Source: Sphagnum compactum | Taxonomy: Eukaryota; Bryophyta; Sphagnopsida; Sphagnales | Direction: 5' to 3' | DNA: 64,000 nucleotides | Assembly (NCBI GenBank): GCA_965153455.1 | Contig: OZ234495.1 | Span: 5,394,001-5,458,000 of the forward strand | In this document: piece by piece, positions 22,041 through 33,936 of the stretch | Layout of the letters: each line of letters begins with the position of its first letter | How positions within the stretch are numbered: the stretch's first letter is position 1 | The notes under the pieces: model-generated | The model's database searches: none | The model's input: the letters and a program-made list of their open reading frames with translations, nothing else | Told to the model about the DNA's origin: nothing | Position numbers and translations under genes: made by a program

Positions 22041-25002
22041 TTATTACAAATGATGTGGTGTAGGTATGTGGGCCAATAAGGTTTTGGTTTATTGTTTAAA
22101 GGTTATTTTTTCAACTAGCTGTAGTTTTTTGTCTAGGGTTTTAATTATTTGATTTTATTTATTGATTATAGGCTAAAGAATTTTGTCGTGACGTGTATTG
22201 TCATGATGTACAGTGTTGTAAAGGTGTAAATCCATAGTAAACTCTACTGAACAAAAAGACTAAAACTAGTCAAAAAGTAGAAACTAATCAACTAAAAAGA
22301 TATGCATGCACATATATATAATGCACAAGAAAAGGCTGAGATGAAATTCTCATGTATCCCCCCCCAGACTTGAGCCGGGAAAAGCGTGGCATGGTTTAAG
22401 TAGAAATCAAGGTGATGTAGGAGAACATGATGAACAATACCAAATGCTGACGGGAACTTGAATGAGCTCCGGCTTGAGGCAGAATAGATGGTATCCACCA
22501 TTATAATTATCGCAAAGCAGCATTTGATTAGCATCGTCAGATACCATGGGAAGTAAATCCTATGAAAGTGTTGTGCTTGTAGAAGTTGATTAAAATGTTG
22601 TTGACAATGGTATTTTCCTCCACCAAGCTACAAATTTATGATCTTCACCAGGCCCCTTTTAAGGGTTTCTCTTCTAAATGGAATTGCTTTAAAAATGTTT
22701 GGCATTTATTGCTCACAACGAAAAGAAGCTTACCTATGTCATGGTGGATTGATATCAATGGGACATTTGTACATGGAGCTTAACATTTGGCAAAACAAAG
22801 AATAAAATTATCATCAGCATATGAAAAATCTTGTCCATCGAAACCACACCACCTTACAATTAAAACTCAAAAAATAATTCATCTACAACTATTGTGCAAC
22901 TATCTTATTACAACTAGTGTGCAACTATCCCCCTAAAAATATGGTGTATTAATAAATAAATTGTCACATCAAAAAATCAATTAGTTGTATTATAGTTGCA
23001 AATGAATAGAAAATGGGTCTTCTATACGATAAATTATACACATTGTATATACATATGTAATCAAACATGTTTGACTTTCAAAATAATTGCATTATAGTTG
23101 CATGTGGCAACTACTTTAAAATTGTTGCAAATGTCCATTAAAACAACAACTATGTTGCAATTAGATACAATGTACATACATGCGATCATGCCACGTGTCC
23201 ACATCCACCACCCATTATGGAATACATTTCCAATTAGTCTTTTATGATTCTCATTCATATAAATAGTACAGCCACTAGTGCACCATTACTAAAATATTAC
23301 TATTCAACTATGTTATGATTATAATATAACTACTTACAACTTAATAAAGATACATATTCATTAATTATTTACATCTTCATCATATGTGTTTCATTTTGAA
23401 TGGTTTAAAATGTTATGAGAGTGTTACTTCAAACTTTAAAAATCATCTTTGAAATGTAAAAGAAAAAAAGTCATGAAAAAATAATAAGAAGATAAATAAG
23501 TTTTCCAATTTACAAAACACATTTGTTTCCCTTTTTTTTCTCTTTGGACCCTCCTACTTTTAAACCTCACAACTTTCTTATTTAAACAATTTCAAATGTT
23601 ATAAAAGTGCAATCTAAAGTTCTACAAATCACCTTTGAACTTTAATAGCAACAGAGCAACATACAAGGATTGTTTTAAGTGTTTGGGAACTAGCCTTTGT
23701 AACATTCGATGGTTTGTTTTTTTGAGTTTTTGACCCCCTCTACTTTGGGGGGCCATAGCTTTTCCAATTCTATTTCGTTTTTGACAATTTTTAGTGCCCT
23801 AGAGGCGCCAATAAGAAGGGTTCAAGTTTTGTTTAAACACCACAAACAATGGAGCCTCCTCCCCTTGGATCTACCTTGCCCTGAGTACTTAAGTGTTATA
23901 GTTGCAACTCAATTACAACTCAATTTGCAACTAAAGAATAATTAAAAAATAAACCCATATGGGTGCAAACAAAATAACACAAGTCACACCCGCCCGCTTT
24001 TTGACTACTTTTGTGACTACTTTTGGGGAAATATTCCTAAAATATTTTTGGAATATTTTTGAAAAAATCTTCGAAAAAATCTTTAAATTTTTTATTAAAA
24101 AAAAATCATACTAATTTATTAAGGTTCATTTTAAAAATTCGGTAAAAAAATGTCATTTTCGAAAAATTTGAAATCCATTTACAAGTTTTTTTATTATTTA
24201 AGTACAAGCATTACAATGTTTAATGAATGTTTTTGTTATTTTTTTATTCATTGGATTAATTTCAAATTAATTCCCATGTTCCCATGATATATTAAGAATA
24301 CAACTATATAAATAAATCTAACAATTTCAACATAAGATTAAATTACAACTTTAAAACATGAAAAACCAAACAAGTGTTACACTTCTTATGGTATGTGTTA
24401 TTGTGACTACACCCATATGTTTTGTCTTTGAATCCCATGCTATAAACTATATAAAGAAGGTTTGTTCTTCATATTCTCACATTAAAATACAAGTGTCACT
24501 TTGGGATGAGCTCAAAAAGCTCAACCTAAAGGCAAAACATAATTTTTTAAAAAAAATCATGCCTATTTTTTTATATTTTTACCTATTTATGACCCTAGGT
24601 ATGTAGGTAGGTAGGTCTTAGGTAAATACATAAGTACGTAGGTTTTAAGACCTACCAACCTACTTACATATGGTTATGTTTGACCTACTTAACTACTAAA
24701 ATAAATATTTTTATTTTTTATTTATTTCAAAATATAATTAATATGCCATGTGGCATTTTTATTGTGCCACATGTCACAATTTTAGACCATCATTAATAAT
24801 CATAATGAATTATGGAGATCAATATTTCAAAAAGAAAATAATTTTTATGTCTAAATTTTTTCATAATGCCACGTGTTATATTTTAATACATAGGTGACAA
24901 TCAATGACATTAACATGACATCATGGATGCAATTATAATGGAGTTGCACAATATTGAAAATGAGTTGTTTTGATAAAGTTACAATTGAGTGGCAATGAGT
25001 TG
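22041..25002. other. Intergenic DNA rich in ttgcaact-type inverted motifs
   Basis: No gene is seen. Between about 22880 and 25040 the words agttgcaa and ttgcaact recur in both orientations (for example 22895-22925, 23095-23170, 23898-23935, 24940-25035), which looks like remains of several short foldback elements. Exact element ends could not be set. Confidence 0.4.
24600..24670. repeat. Imperfect inverted repeat of gtaggtag units
   Basis: The left arm 24600-24620 (tatgtaggtaggtaggtctt) and the right arm 24646-24670 (taagacctaccaacctac, then ttacata) can form a stem of about 20 pairs with a 25-base loop. The same taggtaggtctta word recurs in direct orientation near 25660-25690 and 46580. Confidence 0.7.
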
Positions 25003-26154
25003 CTAATGTTTTCTGCAACTCAAAAATTGAGTTGCAAGGCCAATTGCAAAACACCCATTTTTCTTATAATGGCAAGAATAAAAAAATTGTTCAAAAAAAT
25101 GTACCAAAACCTTGTTTAACTTAATAATAGTACATTTTTCCTTAATAATATAATAATTGTCACTACCATGTTTAATAATAATGCATTCTTCCTCAATAAT
25201 ATCATTCTTGTCATTGATGTTGGGTGTTAAATAATTCTCAAATTGGACGCCAAGTTGCAAAGCACAAAAATTTTGATCTAACCTTAACAAATTTCTTATG
25301 GATTAAATTTCAAACTTGTTGAACATGGTTACCATTTTTCCATTAAAAATGTTTGACATTGAATCTACTTATCAAGTTGATTATTGAAAATTTGAAACAT
25401 TGTAATTGAAGCACTTGGATTTGACCTTTTTCCAAATTCCTCTTCTTCAATAGTATCTATCCTTGCAATATGATCAATTTTTAGTGGAAGAGAGTAGTGA
25501 TTGTTTAATGAGTCTTAGATTAATTTGTTTAAAAAGAGTAATGTACTAATGGTTTGACAATGGATGCTAGTTATGGCTTTAATAAACCTACTGAATGAGC
25601 CATTTGGCAAATTGGGAACCATAACCGCCACCTAGTGTAAAGGTTCAAACTTGCTATTTAGGTAGGTCTTAAAGTAGCTAGGTAGGCCTTAAAATTGGTT
25701 AGGTAAATAAGAGATGGCAGAATCTATCACAATAATAGTTTATGAAAAAAAAAAACTTCAAAACCTATTGAATTAACAAGTTATAACCTTCACGTATATG
25801 GTATCACCCCTCCAATGTAGGGAGCTTACAACCATGTAATGCTTTCAACAAGGAGCCTCTAATCAAAACTTTTGAAACTAATGAAATTCTAACTTTCAAA
25901 GGTCCTTACAATTGTAATATCCACAAACATGGGCCTTATCAATGGAATGCCCCCACTTGATAGTGTTCAAAACAGGGCAAAGTTTTTCCCCCACAATTGT
26001 CTTTAAGAATGACAAAAGCAAAACATGAACAAACTTTTTTTTTCTTTTTTGGGGAAAAAATACAACAAATTGAATTGATTGACAACCTATGCGCAAGTCA
26101 CCCCAAGTCAAACCTTGCAATAGAAAACACAAAATTGTTGGCACTTCCTCATTG

Positions 26155-26235
26155 ATTTAGGTTTGAAGTTTGAACCCAAGACCTATGGGTTTTAAACAAG
26201 GATCATACCATTGAATTTAAAATCCCTTTGCAAGT
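26155..26235 (-). repeat. tRNA-like (SINE head?) sequence, copy L
   Basis: On the minus strand, caatggtatgatccttg (resembling a tRNA A-box/D-arm) is followed at tRNA spacing by ggtcttgggttcaaac (B-box/T-arm type, GGTTCAAAC). The acceptor and anticodon stems do not pair well, so this is not a functional tRNA; a tRNA-derived SINE head or tRNA pseudogene fits better. The paralogous copy is at 47098-47165. The SINE tail was not delimited. Confidence 0.4.
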
Positions 26236-27865
26236 TAAGAAAACACAAATAATTTCATTCCCAAAGGCAAGGACAAACTTGCAAAGACCAAAAACAAAAA
26301 CCAACCACCAAGAGGTAGGTGGTGGGGGGAAGGCAAAAAACCCTCAAAACACCAAGGAAGGGGACCTTGCAAAGAACCAATAAAAAGCAAGTGGTGACCA
26401 TCCCTGAGAAAAGAATGAAAAATCAAAACTAGGAAACCAAGCCCAACCAAAAGTAGGGCAAGAGGGATAAGCTTTGAAGAGGCAAAGACACAATAGCTCA
26501 ACATGAGATAATCTAGGAAATGTAAAGTTAAGTTTAAGGCTCATAAGTCCTAGTGGTTTTCTAGGAGTATAAACTTTTAGAGGTTTTAGATGAATAGATT
26601 GTATGCCTACTTTAAAAATAACACGATATGGATTAACATTTGGATTGAAAAAATGGGAACTTTGTGTAAGCCTCCCTATTGCATCGCCTCCCCATTTCAT
26701 CGTCCATTGAAATTAAAAGAAATATTCCTTAAAAATCTTTGATTCATGTATTGATGGAAATGAGAAGTATGCTTCCATAGTGTCCTATAGACTTTTAGTT
26801 CTTTTAATGTTAGCATCATAGTGCTTGCAACAAACTAGGAGGAACTAAAGTAAATGGTATGGGGAGTGTTTGTGGAAAACATGGTATATTAATCACAATA
26901 TCCTCTTGAGAAATGTCATACAATGTTTTCCTCCTTGGACAATCTTGTTCATCTAGCCACATATTATTTAGTTGTGAAAGTGAAGGGTTTGTGGTCAATG
27001 AAGTTTTTAAGGTAAACATTCCAATCCCATTCTCCTAAACTCAACCGGTCTCTTCAAAAGCAATTTTATTAAGGATTAGAACACGTGCTCTCATCCCTGA
27101 TGAATTGATTCCCATAGCAATTATTGGACAAACGCATTACACATGATTCAAACAACCATAGAACATAACATAATGCAAGCTGAACAATGAAATAGCTTTT
27201 TCCCTTCATTTGAATACTATTGTCCCCACATATTTAGGTAGAATGAACTATCTAAATAATCCACTTAAAAAGTTTACAAAGATGGAACAATATTTTGGAT
27301 TCCCACAAACAGATATTTCCCACGAATAAACTTCTCCAAAACAAGGTTCCAACTTTGGAGCTCCCAATTACATGGGTACTTTCTCTCCCAACAATGTAAA
27401 CCCAAACTCTACAATAGACAACAAAAGTATTAACAACAAGACCCCCACTTGCCACAGAGACTATTTCTAAAGCCCCTAACGCCTATCATTATGTCCTTGA
27501 ATTGACCCTTCCATTTTCATTCTAAACCCTCATTCCTTATATCGAAACACATGTGCATCAAAAATTACACATTTCTAATAAACAAAAATAGGTTCACATT
27601 GGAGCATTCTTCCTCCACTTTCACTTGCAAAACAAAAAAAACTCTAATCTTCTAACAAATCCATCACTCAATCTCAAAGTGTGGTACTTAACTCCCCTTA
27701 GAAAAATTTAGTAGCTTTTCAAATAGATACAACCCAATTGCTCCATCAATTGCGTCCCCCAAAACCAACTTGTAAAACCTTCAAACTCCTTCCACAATGA
27801 AGAGCAACTAGCCAAACATCAAATGTTGAACAATGATTTATCACATATCAAGTTGTCACATAATA

Positions 27866-28215
27866 ACTTGCAATAAACAAAATACAAAAGCAAACAATAA
27901 GAACCATTGCAACTCCATCACCCATCACCGTCAACTGCTAGCATTTTGTTGTGTGCTAAATTTGATAGTTGATAACACTATCCCATTGCTTTAGGCTTTC
28001 ATCCTTACCCAACTTTTCATCCCAAGCACATTATGACAATTATATATACAAATAACCTAGAACAAACAAAATACGAAAGCAAAACAAGAACAACCATTTC
28101 ATCTCCATCACCCCTCGCCATCAACTGTCCACACTTTGTCGTGTACCGAATTCAGCGCTTGATGACATTGTGCCATCGCTTTAGGGTTTCATCCTTACCC
28201 AACTTTTCGATGATT
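27866..28215. repeat. Diverged tandem pair (~165-190 bp units), L only as a pair
   Basis: Two related units, about 27866-28025 and 28053-28212, share aaacaaaatac, ccatcaactg/cgtcaactgc and ctttaggntttcatcctta followed by cccaactttt. They lie just downstream of the stop codon of the minus-strand gene. Copy R keeps only the first part of the first unit because of a deletion, or L gained the rest. Confidence 0.7.
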
Positions 28216-28350
28216 ATATGTATCATCGAAAGTATCATCCAAAACAAGAGCACAGGCCTGCATAGAGAGAACATCGACGACATGCACTGCACATGAGCTC
28301 GACCTCCTGGATACCCGCAGTGTGCTTTCTTTCTACCCTTTGAACATCGA

Positions 28351-30033
28351 TCATTGCGGCGTTGAACACGGGCATCGGTCTGAAGTCATAGAAGGACCAG
28401 TCCGCCGACGTGAAAAGAAAGCTCTCAGCTTCTTCAGCCATCGTTGTCCCCAAGGCGTTGCCTCCAGCGCCAATTGACCGAGTTTGTAGAGAACATAGAG
28501 AGCAACAAGGACTCCCATAGTGATCGCGAAAGGCCAGAAAAAGTGGCAGGCTGTAACAGCCACGGCTTTACCGACAGTGACAAGTTTAGCGGCAACGACC
28601 GCCGAGATTTTACTTCCTGTGACAACAGCAGCATGCGAGAGATGAGGGGAAAAAGCCGGGAGCATCGTTTGGGCTTGGGACTGCGCTGCTGCAACGGCTT
28701 GCATCGTCTGAGGCGCTGACAAAATCTGGAGTATCGCTGGAGCTGGGGCGTGCACTGTTGCTGTGATGGGCATGGCACTTTGGGCAAGGGTTGCACTAGT
28801 GGAGTGCAAGAAATTTTGGACAGTGGCACACTTTAGGGTTACAAAAAGTTGAGCGAGTTGCTCTGGAGGAAACAAGTTGACTGCGACGGCAGAAGCACCG
28901 AGGACAGAAGCGCCGATGGACGCTACATACGCAAGTCCAGCTTCCGACCCAGCACCCCCAAGGAATGCATTAACACAGGAAAAAATTACATTGTCTGGCA
29001 TTGTCGGAGTAGGATGGTTGAGAAAGCCTTCAAGTTCGCTTCTCCTCTCCGGACTGATGGTGGGGTGCGCTGAAAAATTCCTGATCAACCTCCTGAAAGT
29101 TGAGTCCGCGTACTTCCAACAGTTGTCGCTGAGGAGGCTGTAATCAGGACTGTGCTCCTTCAAAATCGCCAGCAAATCCCCCATCGCAATCTCCCCGCAA
29201 TCTCCCACTCCCACGGGGCCGTGCTTGATCTCTGCGCCATTGGTTTCCAAGCTTTCCACAATTGAAATCTCGATTTTCCCCTTAAATTTCTCTGCCTTGA
29301 TAAGCTTTTCCCGGCCTACTACTGTCAAGCGAAGCCCAATGAAATCGTGCAACAGGCCCATTTTGCTGTGCTGAAAGGGCCGCCTGTAGTGACCTATCTC
29401 GAGCACAGTGATAACCTCTCCATCTGCTCCTAAAACTTGAAGGAATCTATCAACGATATGTTTGCCGCGTTCTGGTACAGAAGAAGGCGACGACCCCTGG
29501 CAACTACTGAAAGGCGACGACCCCTGGCAACTCCTGACAAGTTCGCTTCTCCTCTCCGGACTGATGGTGGGGTGCGCTGAAAAATTCCTGATCAACCTCC
29601 TGAAAGTTGAGTCCGCGTACTTCCAACTGTTGTCGCTGAGGAGGCTGTAATCAGGACTGTGCTCCTTCAAAATCGCCAGCAAATCCCCCATCGCAATCTC
29701 CCCGCAATCTCCCACTCCCACGGGGCCGTGCTTGATCTCTGCGCCATTGGTTTCCAAGCTTTCCACATTTGAAATCTTGATTTTCCCCTTAAATTTCTCT
29801 GCCTTGATAAGCTTTTCCCGGCCTACTACTGTCAAGCGAAGCCCAATGAAATCGTGCAACAGGCCCATTTTGCTGTGCTGCAAGGGCCGCCTGTAGTGAC
29901 CTATCTCGAGCACAGTGATAACCTCTCCATCTCTTCCTAAATCGTCAAGGAATCTATCAACGTGATATTCGCCGCGTTCTGGTACAGAAGAAGGCGACGA
30001 CCCCTGGCATCTACTGGACTGGACTGAGCCCAT
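28351..30033 (-). CDS. Membrane protein with two candidate permuted papain-like domains (paralogue L)
   Basis: An intron-less frame of 560 residues from the ATG at 30033. The start MGSVQSS fits the N-myristoylation pattern (Gly2, Ser6) and has a strong context (A at -3, G at +4). The longer reading used in R is not available here because one base is missing near 30062. Two 169-residue units follow (about 20-165 and 189-334). Each has EIGHYRRP, LLHDFIGLRLTVVG and YSLLSDN-x-WKYA, in the His-before-Cys order of PPPDE/LRAT-type permuted papain folds. The candidate nucleophile is Cys305 in unit 2 but Ser136 in unit 1; the candidate histidines are 60 and 229. The C-terminal half has Ala/Val-rich hydrophobic stretches, a membrane segment (WPFAITMGVLVALYVLY) and the basic end WLKKLRAFFSRRR. 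The fold and any thiol-hydrolase activity are inference; no named family is recognised. GC content and codon use are higher than the AT-rich flanks. Confidence 0.75.
   Translation of the reverse strand: MGSVQSSRCQGSSPSSVPERGEYHVDRFLDDLGRDGEVITVLEIGHYRRPLQHSKMGLLHDFIGLRLTVVGREKLIKAEKFKGKIKISNVESLETNGAEIKHGPVGVGDCGEIAMGDLLAILKEHSPDYSLLSDNSWKYADSTFRRLIRNFSAHPTISPERRSELVRSCQGSSPFSSCQGSSPSSVPERGKHIVDRFLQVLGADGEVITVLEIGHYRRPFQHSKMGLLHDFIGLRLTVVGREKLIKAEKFKGKIEISIVESLETNGAEIKHGPVGVGDCGEIAMGDLLAILKEHSPDYSLLSDNCWKYADSTFRRLIRNFSAHPTISPERRSELEGFLNHPTPTMPDNVIFSCVNAFLGGAGSEAGLAYVASIGASVLGASAVAVNLFPPEQLAQLFVTLKCATVQNFLHSTSATLAQSAMPITATVHAPAPAILQILSAPQTMQAVAAAQSQAQTMLPAFSPHLSHAAVVTGSKISAVVAAKLVTVGKAVAVTACHFFWPFAITMGVLVALYVLYKLGQLALEATPWGQRWLKKLRAFFSRRRTGPSMTSDRCPCSTPQ
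29031..30010 (-). repeat. 507-bp intragenic tandem duplication
   Basis: The phrase caagttcgcttctcctctcc recurs at 29031 and 29538, and homology continues to about 29500 and 30010. The shift of 507 bases equals 169 codons, so the frame is kept. Paralogue R has a single unit. The near-identity of the units at DNA level indicates a recent event. A small extra direct repeat (aggcgacgacccctggcaac) lies at the joint near 29485-29530. Confidence 0.92.
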
Positions 30034-30374
30034 GTTGTGTCCGCTCTTGTGCAATAAGGATGAAGTGTTGGAGTACCTCTGAACTGAACACTGTCTGTTT
30101 GAAAGTGGAGAGGAGAGCTAATACAGAGAGAATCTGAAGCAGAGGAGAGACTTGAGAGAAGGTAATGGATGGAATGGGGAAGAGGCAAGCATTTTCTAGT
30201 TGCATACTTTTTTTCTTTTTTCTTGCTGCCTTCCTTTCACAGCCCTGTGGCCACAAGCACCTTCACAATAAATCTTGCTGCCTTCCTTTCACAGCCCTTG
30301 AATTATTGTGACAGTCATTAGTTACACCGAAGACAATAAAAGGAACTCAATAGCTATTCGTTTTTCTATGTTGT

Positions 30375-32256
30375 GATCACAAAACCCACTTCACCTTAGA
30401 CTCTAGACGATCGAAGGAACAGCTAGCAACTGAGATCGAGAGACTTCAATAAGCTAGGCTAACACTGGGTGAGAGACTTGTGATACAGCAAAGTGCATCA
30501 AGGTCCAGCTTAAATGGAAGAGGTGAGGAGCGCGTCTCTCTGGCAATGAACGTACAAATCCAGCACGAATCTTGATGATCATTTACTATCCCATTGACAT
30601 TGTTGAATAAGTACTTATGTCATTGCCAACTACCCAACTTAATAACCTAGGCATGCATGTACGCAGCTGATTGTAAGCAATTGATGCAGAGAGAGCCATG
30701 GCATGGCAGCTGGGGGAGGAAGAGTGGGCCAGAGTGGGCATCACCATGGGAGTTCTCGTGTCAACAAAAACCATAAATGGAGCTGCCAGAGGCCTAGCCC
30801 AGTTGCACAGGATTGTCAACTAAACCGAACAAAGTTTTGAGTATAAAAATTGAATCATAAATATTACGTCTACTAACTTACTGACACCGCCCACTTGTTG
30901 AGAGGTACTTGAGAAATCCATCAAAGTCAGGTTTAAAATTTTCAGTTGTTTTCCCAACTGGGTCTTCGTAGGTGACACACTAATAGAGTTAACCCTAAAG
31001 TAAGACAAACACAGCACCAGAACCCTGAGTTTGGTCATACACAGGGTGGGTTCTGGTTCAAAAAAGACCTGAAAAAAAGTACATTAGCATTGAAGGGGTG
31101 GGTTGAAACTCAGAAAACCATCAATTTTAGTGGTAAACTGAGTTTCATCCTGACTTTCCTTTTTCCTGAGCACAATTCTATATAATAAAGGGCGTCAGGA
31201 TGAAATGAAGCTTTCCATCCAGATGTCGGGATGAAATGAAGCTTTCCATCCATCCATCCGTCCGTCATCCATCCATACTACAGCAGCAGGTGACAGCTTC
31301 GCCATGATTGCAGCAGCAGCAGATCGAAGATCCCTCTTACTAGAATCTTCTCAGATCACAAAACCCACTTCACCTTAGACTCTAGACGATCGAAGGCACA
31401 GCTAGCAACTGAGATCGAGAGACTTCAACAAGCTGGACTAACACTGGGTGAGAGACTTGTGATACAGCAAAGTGCATCAAGGTCCAGCTTAAATGGAAGA
31501 GGTGAGGAGCGCGTCTCTCTGGCAATGAATGTACAAATCCAGCACGAATCTTGCTGATCATTTACTATCCCATTGACATTGTTGAATAAGTACTTATGTC
31601 ATTGCCAACTACCCAACTTAATAACCTAGGCATGCATGTACGCGGCAGCTGATTGTAAGCAATTGATGCAGAGAGAGCCATGGCATGGCAGCTGGGGGAG
31701 GAAGAGTGGGCCAGAGTGGGCATCACCATGGGAGTTCTCGTGTCAACAAAAACCATAAATGGAGCTGCCAGAGGCCTAGCCCAGTTGCACAGGATTGTCA
31801 ACTAAACCGAACAAAGTTTTGAGTATAAAAATTGAATCATAAATATTACGTCTACTAACTTACGGACACCGCCCACTTGTTGAGAGGTACTTGAGAAATC
31901 CATCAAAGTCAGGTTTAAAATTTTCAGTTGTTTTCCCAACTGGGTCTTCGTAGGTGACACACTAATAGAGTTAACCCTAAAGTAAGACAAACACAGCACC
32001 AGAACCCTGAGTTTGGTCATACACAGGGTGGGTTCTGGTTCAAAAAAGATCTGAAAAAAAGTACATTAGCATTGAAGGGGGGGGTTGAAACTCAGAAAAC
32101 CATCAATTTTAGTGGTAAACTGAGTTTCATCCTGACTTTCCTTTTTCCTGAGCACAATTCTATATAGTAAAGGGCGTCGGGATGAAATGAAGCTTTCCAT
32201 CCAGACGTGGGGATGAAATGAAGCTTTCCATCCATCCATTCGTTCGTCATCCATCC
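30375..32256. repeat. 979-bp tandem duplication ending in a Helitron-type 5' sequence
   Basis: Units 30375-31276 and 31354-32256 start with gatcacaaaacccacttcac and are nearly identical. Each ends with ttctatatagtaaagggcgtc or its variant, the same word that begins the Helitron at 33937. Each also contains a plus-strand stretch with a possible acceptor (gatgcag) and an open frame to a TAA (first unit 30686-30823, containing AWQLGEEEWARVGITMGVLV), which could be a captured exon of an unknown gene. Unit 2 has a 3-bp insertion near 31643. Absent from copy R. Confidence 0.85.
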
Positions 32257-32340
32257 TGTCTCGTCATCTCGTCATCCATCCCGTCCCGTCATCCCGTCAT
32301 CCATCCCATCCATCCATCCCGTCATCCACCCCATCCTCCT
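32230..32340. repeat. Minisatellite of catccatcccgtc type
   Basis: Short units built from catccatcc and cgtcatcccgtc repeat irregularly for about 110 bases. The same words follow every Helitron-type 5' end in this window (31240, 33990, 35285, 51365, 52615), so the array belongs to those elements. Confidence 0.75.
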
Positions 32341-32399
32341 CCTGCTGCAGCAGCCACCCAAGTCTGCGCTCAAGTTTATCTGTTTATTATTATAGTTTG

Positions 32400-33706
32400 A
32401 CTGGCAGGAGAAGGAGTGACCACGCTGGCTGGCAATTCATCAAGAGGAGTGCCTGTGGTCAGCTCCTCCAGCCATCTTGAATGTTGGAGAGCTTCAAATT
32501 GCGCTTCTTGAGTGTGCAATGGAGTATGAATTGAAGGTTAGTAGTGCAGTGCTCTGCCTTCTTCTCCTACAAGGCCTTCTGAGTCACTTTTCCAGTTTGG
32601 AACTTTCAATGCCCTCCACGCAATGGAAGCATATTACTGCTCTGACAATAATTAAGGTTTAAACAATCATCAAATAGCAGGTCTACAGTTGACATTCTTT
32701 GTGATATTGTTGCACACAGTTGAGAAAAAAATAAAGATGCAGGAGTTGAAGTTTCATGGCTAAGAAATTGAGCATCAAAAGCTTGAACAGCAGCCATGTG
32801 TAGAAAAGTTTGCAGAGGTATTTGTAGTTCTTTCTGCATCTTTACATTTGGGCAATGAGCTGCACCCATGTTGATTTTCCAGTACTATGTTTCTCAGGTC
32901 TTTTTCTACAAAGATTCAAGTCATTACAGACTGCACCTTAACACTGAATCTCTTGCAATTTACATGAGAGATTATAGTAGCAAGGTGACTTCTTGAGTGA
33001 TCCTCCGTTAGAACTGTCGACTTCTAAGACTGCAGAATAGTTAGCTGCGGTGGAACTGGGAGGAGAGGAATAGGTCTCCCATATAGCACATTATCATGGG
33101 AAGAAAAAGCACTGGCTAAGCAAATTCTTCTAGCTATTATCTCAGTTAGCTTATTTTCATGAGCAGATATGTTTCTTTGAGCAGCATCTGATGCCTCATT
33201 GTAAGAACAGCTTAGTCTGTTCATGTAGAAGTTTTCTTCTAGGGTCAGTTCTGAAATATTTGTTTATATATTCACATTTGATTTGTTTCCAAATAGAAGC
33301 GTTATTACTTCAATTGGACAAGTAGGAGGGGAATGACATACCTCCTATTTCCAGAGTAATGTCAGATGAGTTTTTTCGGAGTGTGGTAGGATATTATAGA
33401 GCTTCCTGTGGAATCAGGTGTGAACTGCTTGAATTCACATCTGTAACCTCAATCAGCAAGATGTTGTAGGCCACGCAGTCTTGAATCCAAATTTTATAGC
33501 AGACTCTTTGATTTGTGGTGCTCATGCATCTATCACCATTCAAGCTTGCTGTGTGGCATTCAACCAGGTTCATGCAATTATTATGTGCCTGAAATTTGGA
33601 AAACATAAACCCTCCAATCTGTAGGCTTTGTAGGAGTCTTCATGCATCCAATCAGGGTCAGGAAACCTGTTCCTGTAATTGTGTTGTGTTGTGGGTGTTT
33701 TCGAAG
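32400..33706. other. L-specific DNA with possible captured gene pieces
   Basis: GC content and codon-like composition are higher than in the AT-rich flanks. Candidate exon-like pieces include plus 32470-32537 (MNVGELQIALLECAMEYELK, followed by a gttag donor) and minus ORFs at 32606-32869 and 33024-33224. No family is recognised. The setting, directly before a Hsp70 exon fragment and a Helitron end, suggests genomic fragments captured together. Confidence 0.3.
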
Positions 33707-33933
33707 GTCGAGAGAATGGTAAGGGAAGCTGAGAAGTTTGGGCAGGAGGATAAGGAAAAGAGGGAAGCAGTGGATATAAAGAATCAAGCAGACTCAATAA
33801 TCTACCAAACTGAGAAGCAGTTGAAGGAGTTGGGTGAGAAGATACCAGCTGCAGTAAAGGAGAAAGTGGAAGCAAAGTTGAAGCAGGTGAAGGATGCCGT
33901 CGCAGGTGGTTCAACACAAACCATCAAGGAGTT
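33707..33933 (+). pseudogene. Plastid-type Hsp70 (DnaK) exon fragment
   Basis: From a T-rich acceptor-like site (gggtgttttcgaag) the frame reads VERMVREAEKFGQEDKEKRE, then NQADSIIYQTEKQLKELGEK, then GGSTQTIKE, about 75 residues. This is the helical lid region near the C-terminus of stromal Hsp70/DnaK. Homologues continue with an Ala/Leu/Gln-rich tail, but here the similarity ends at the glutamate and the Helitron-type 5' sequence begins three bases later. Upstream Hsp70 exons are absent. The retained intron border indicates a piece of genomic DNA, not a retrocopy. It is not functional. Absent from copy R. Confidence 0.85.
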
Positions 33934-33936
33934 TAT

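Noticed and set aside
26344-26700. 118-codon minus-strand ORF, 165 codons in copy R (47141-47638)
   Set aside because: Shared only because the DNA is duplicated; length changes by indels, Phe/Trp/Ser-rich, no recognised domain. Overlapping frames are open as well.
28434-29143. ORFs of 74-131 codons antisense to or shifted from the papain-like gene (same in R at 49008-49717)
   Set aside because: Shadows of the GC-richer real frame; the real frame is supported by the paralogue and by in-frame domain duplication.
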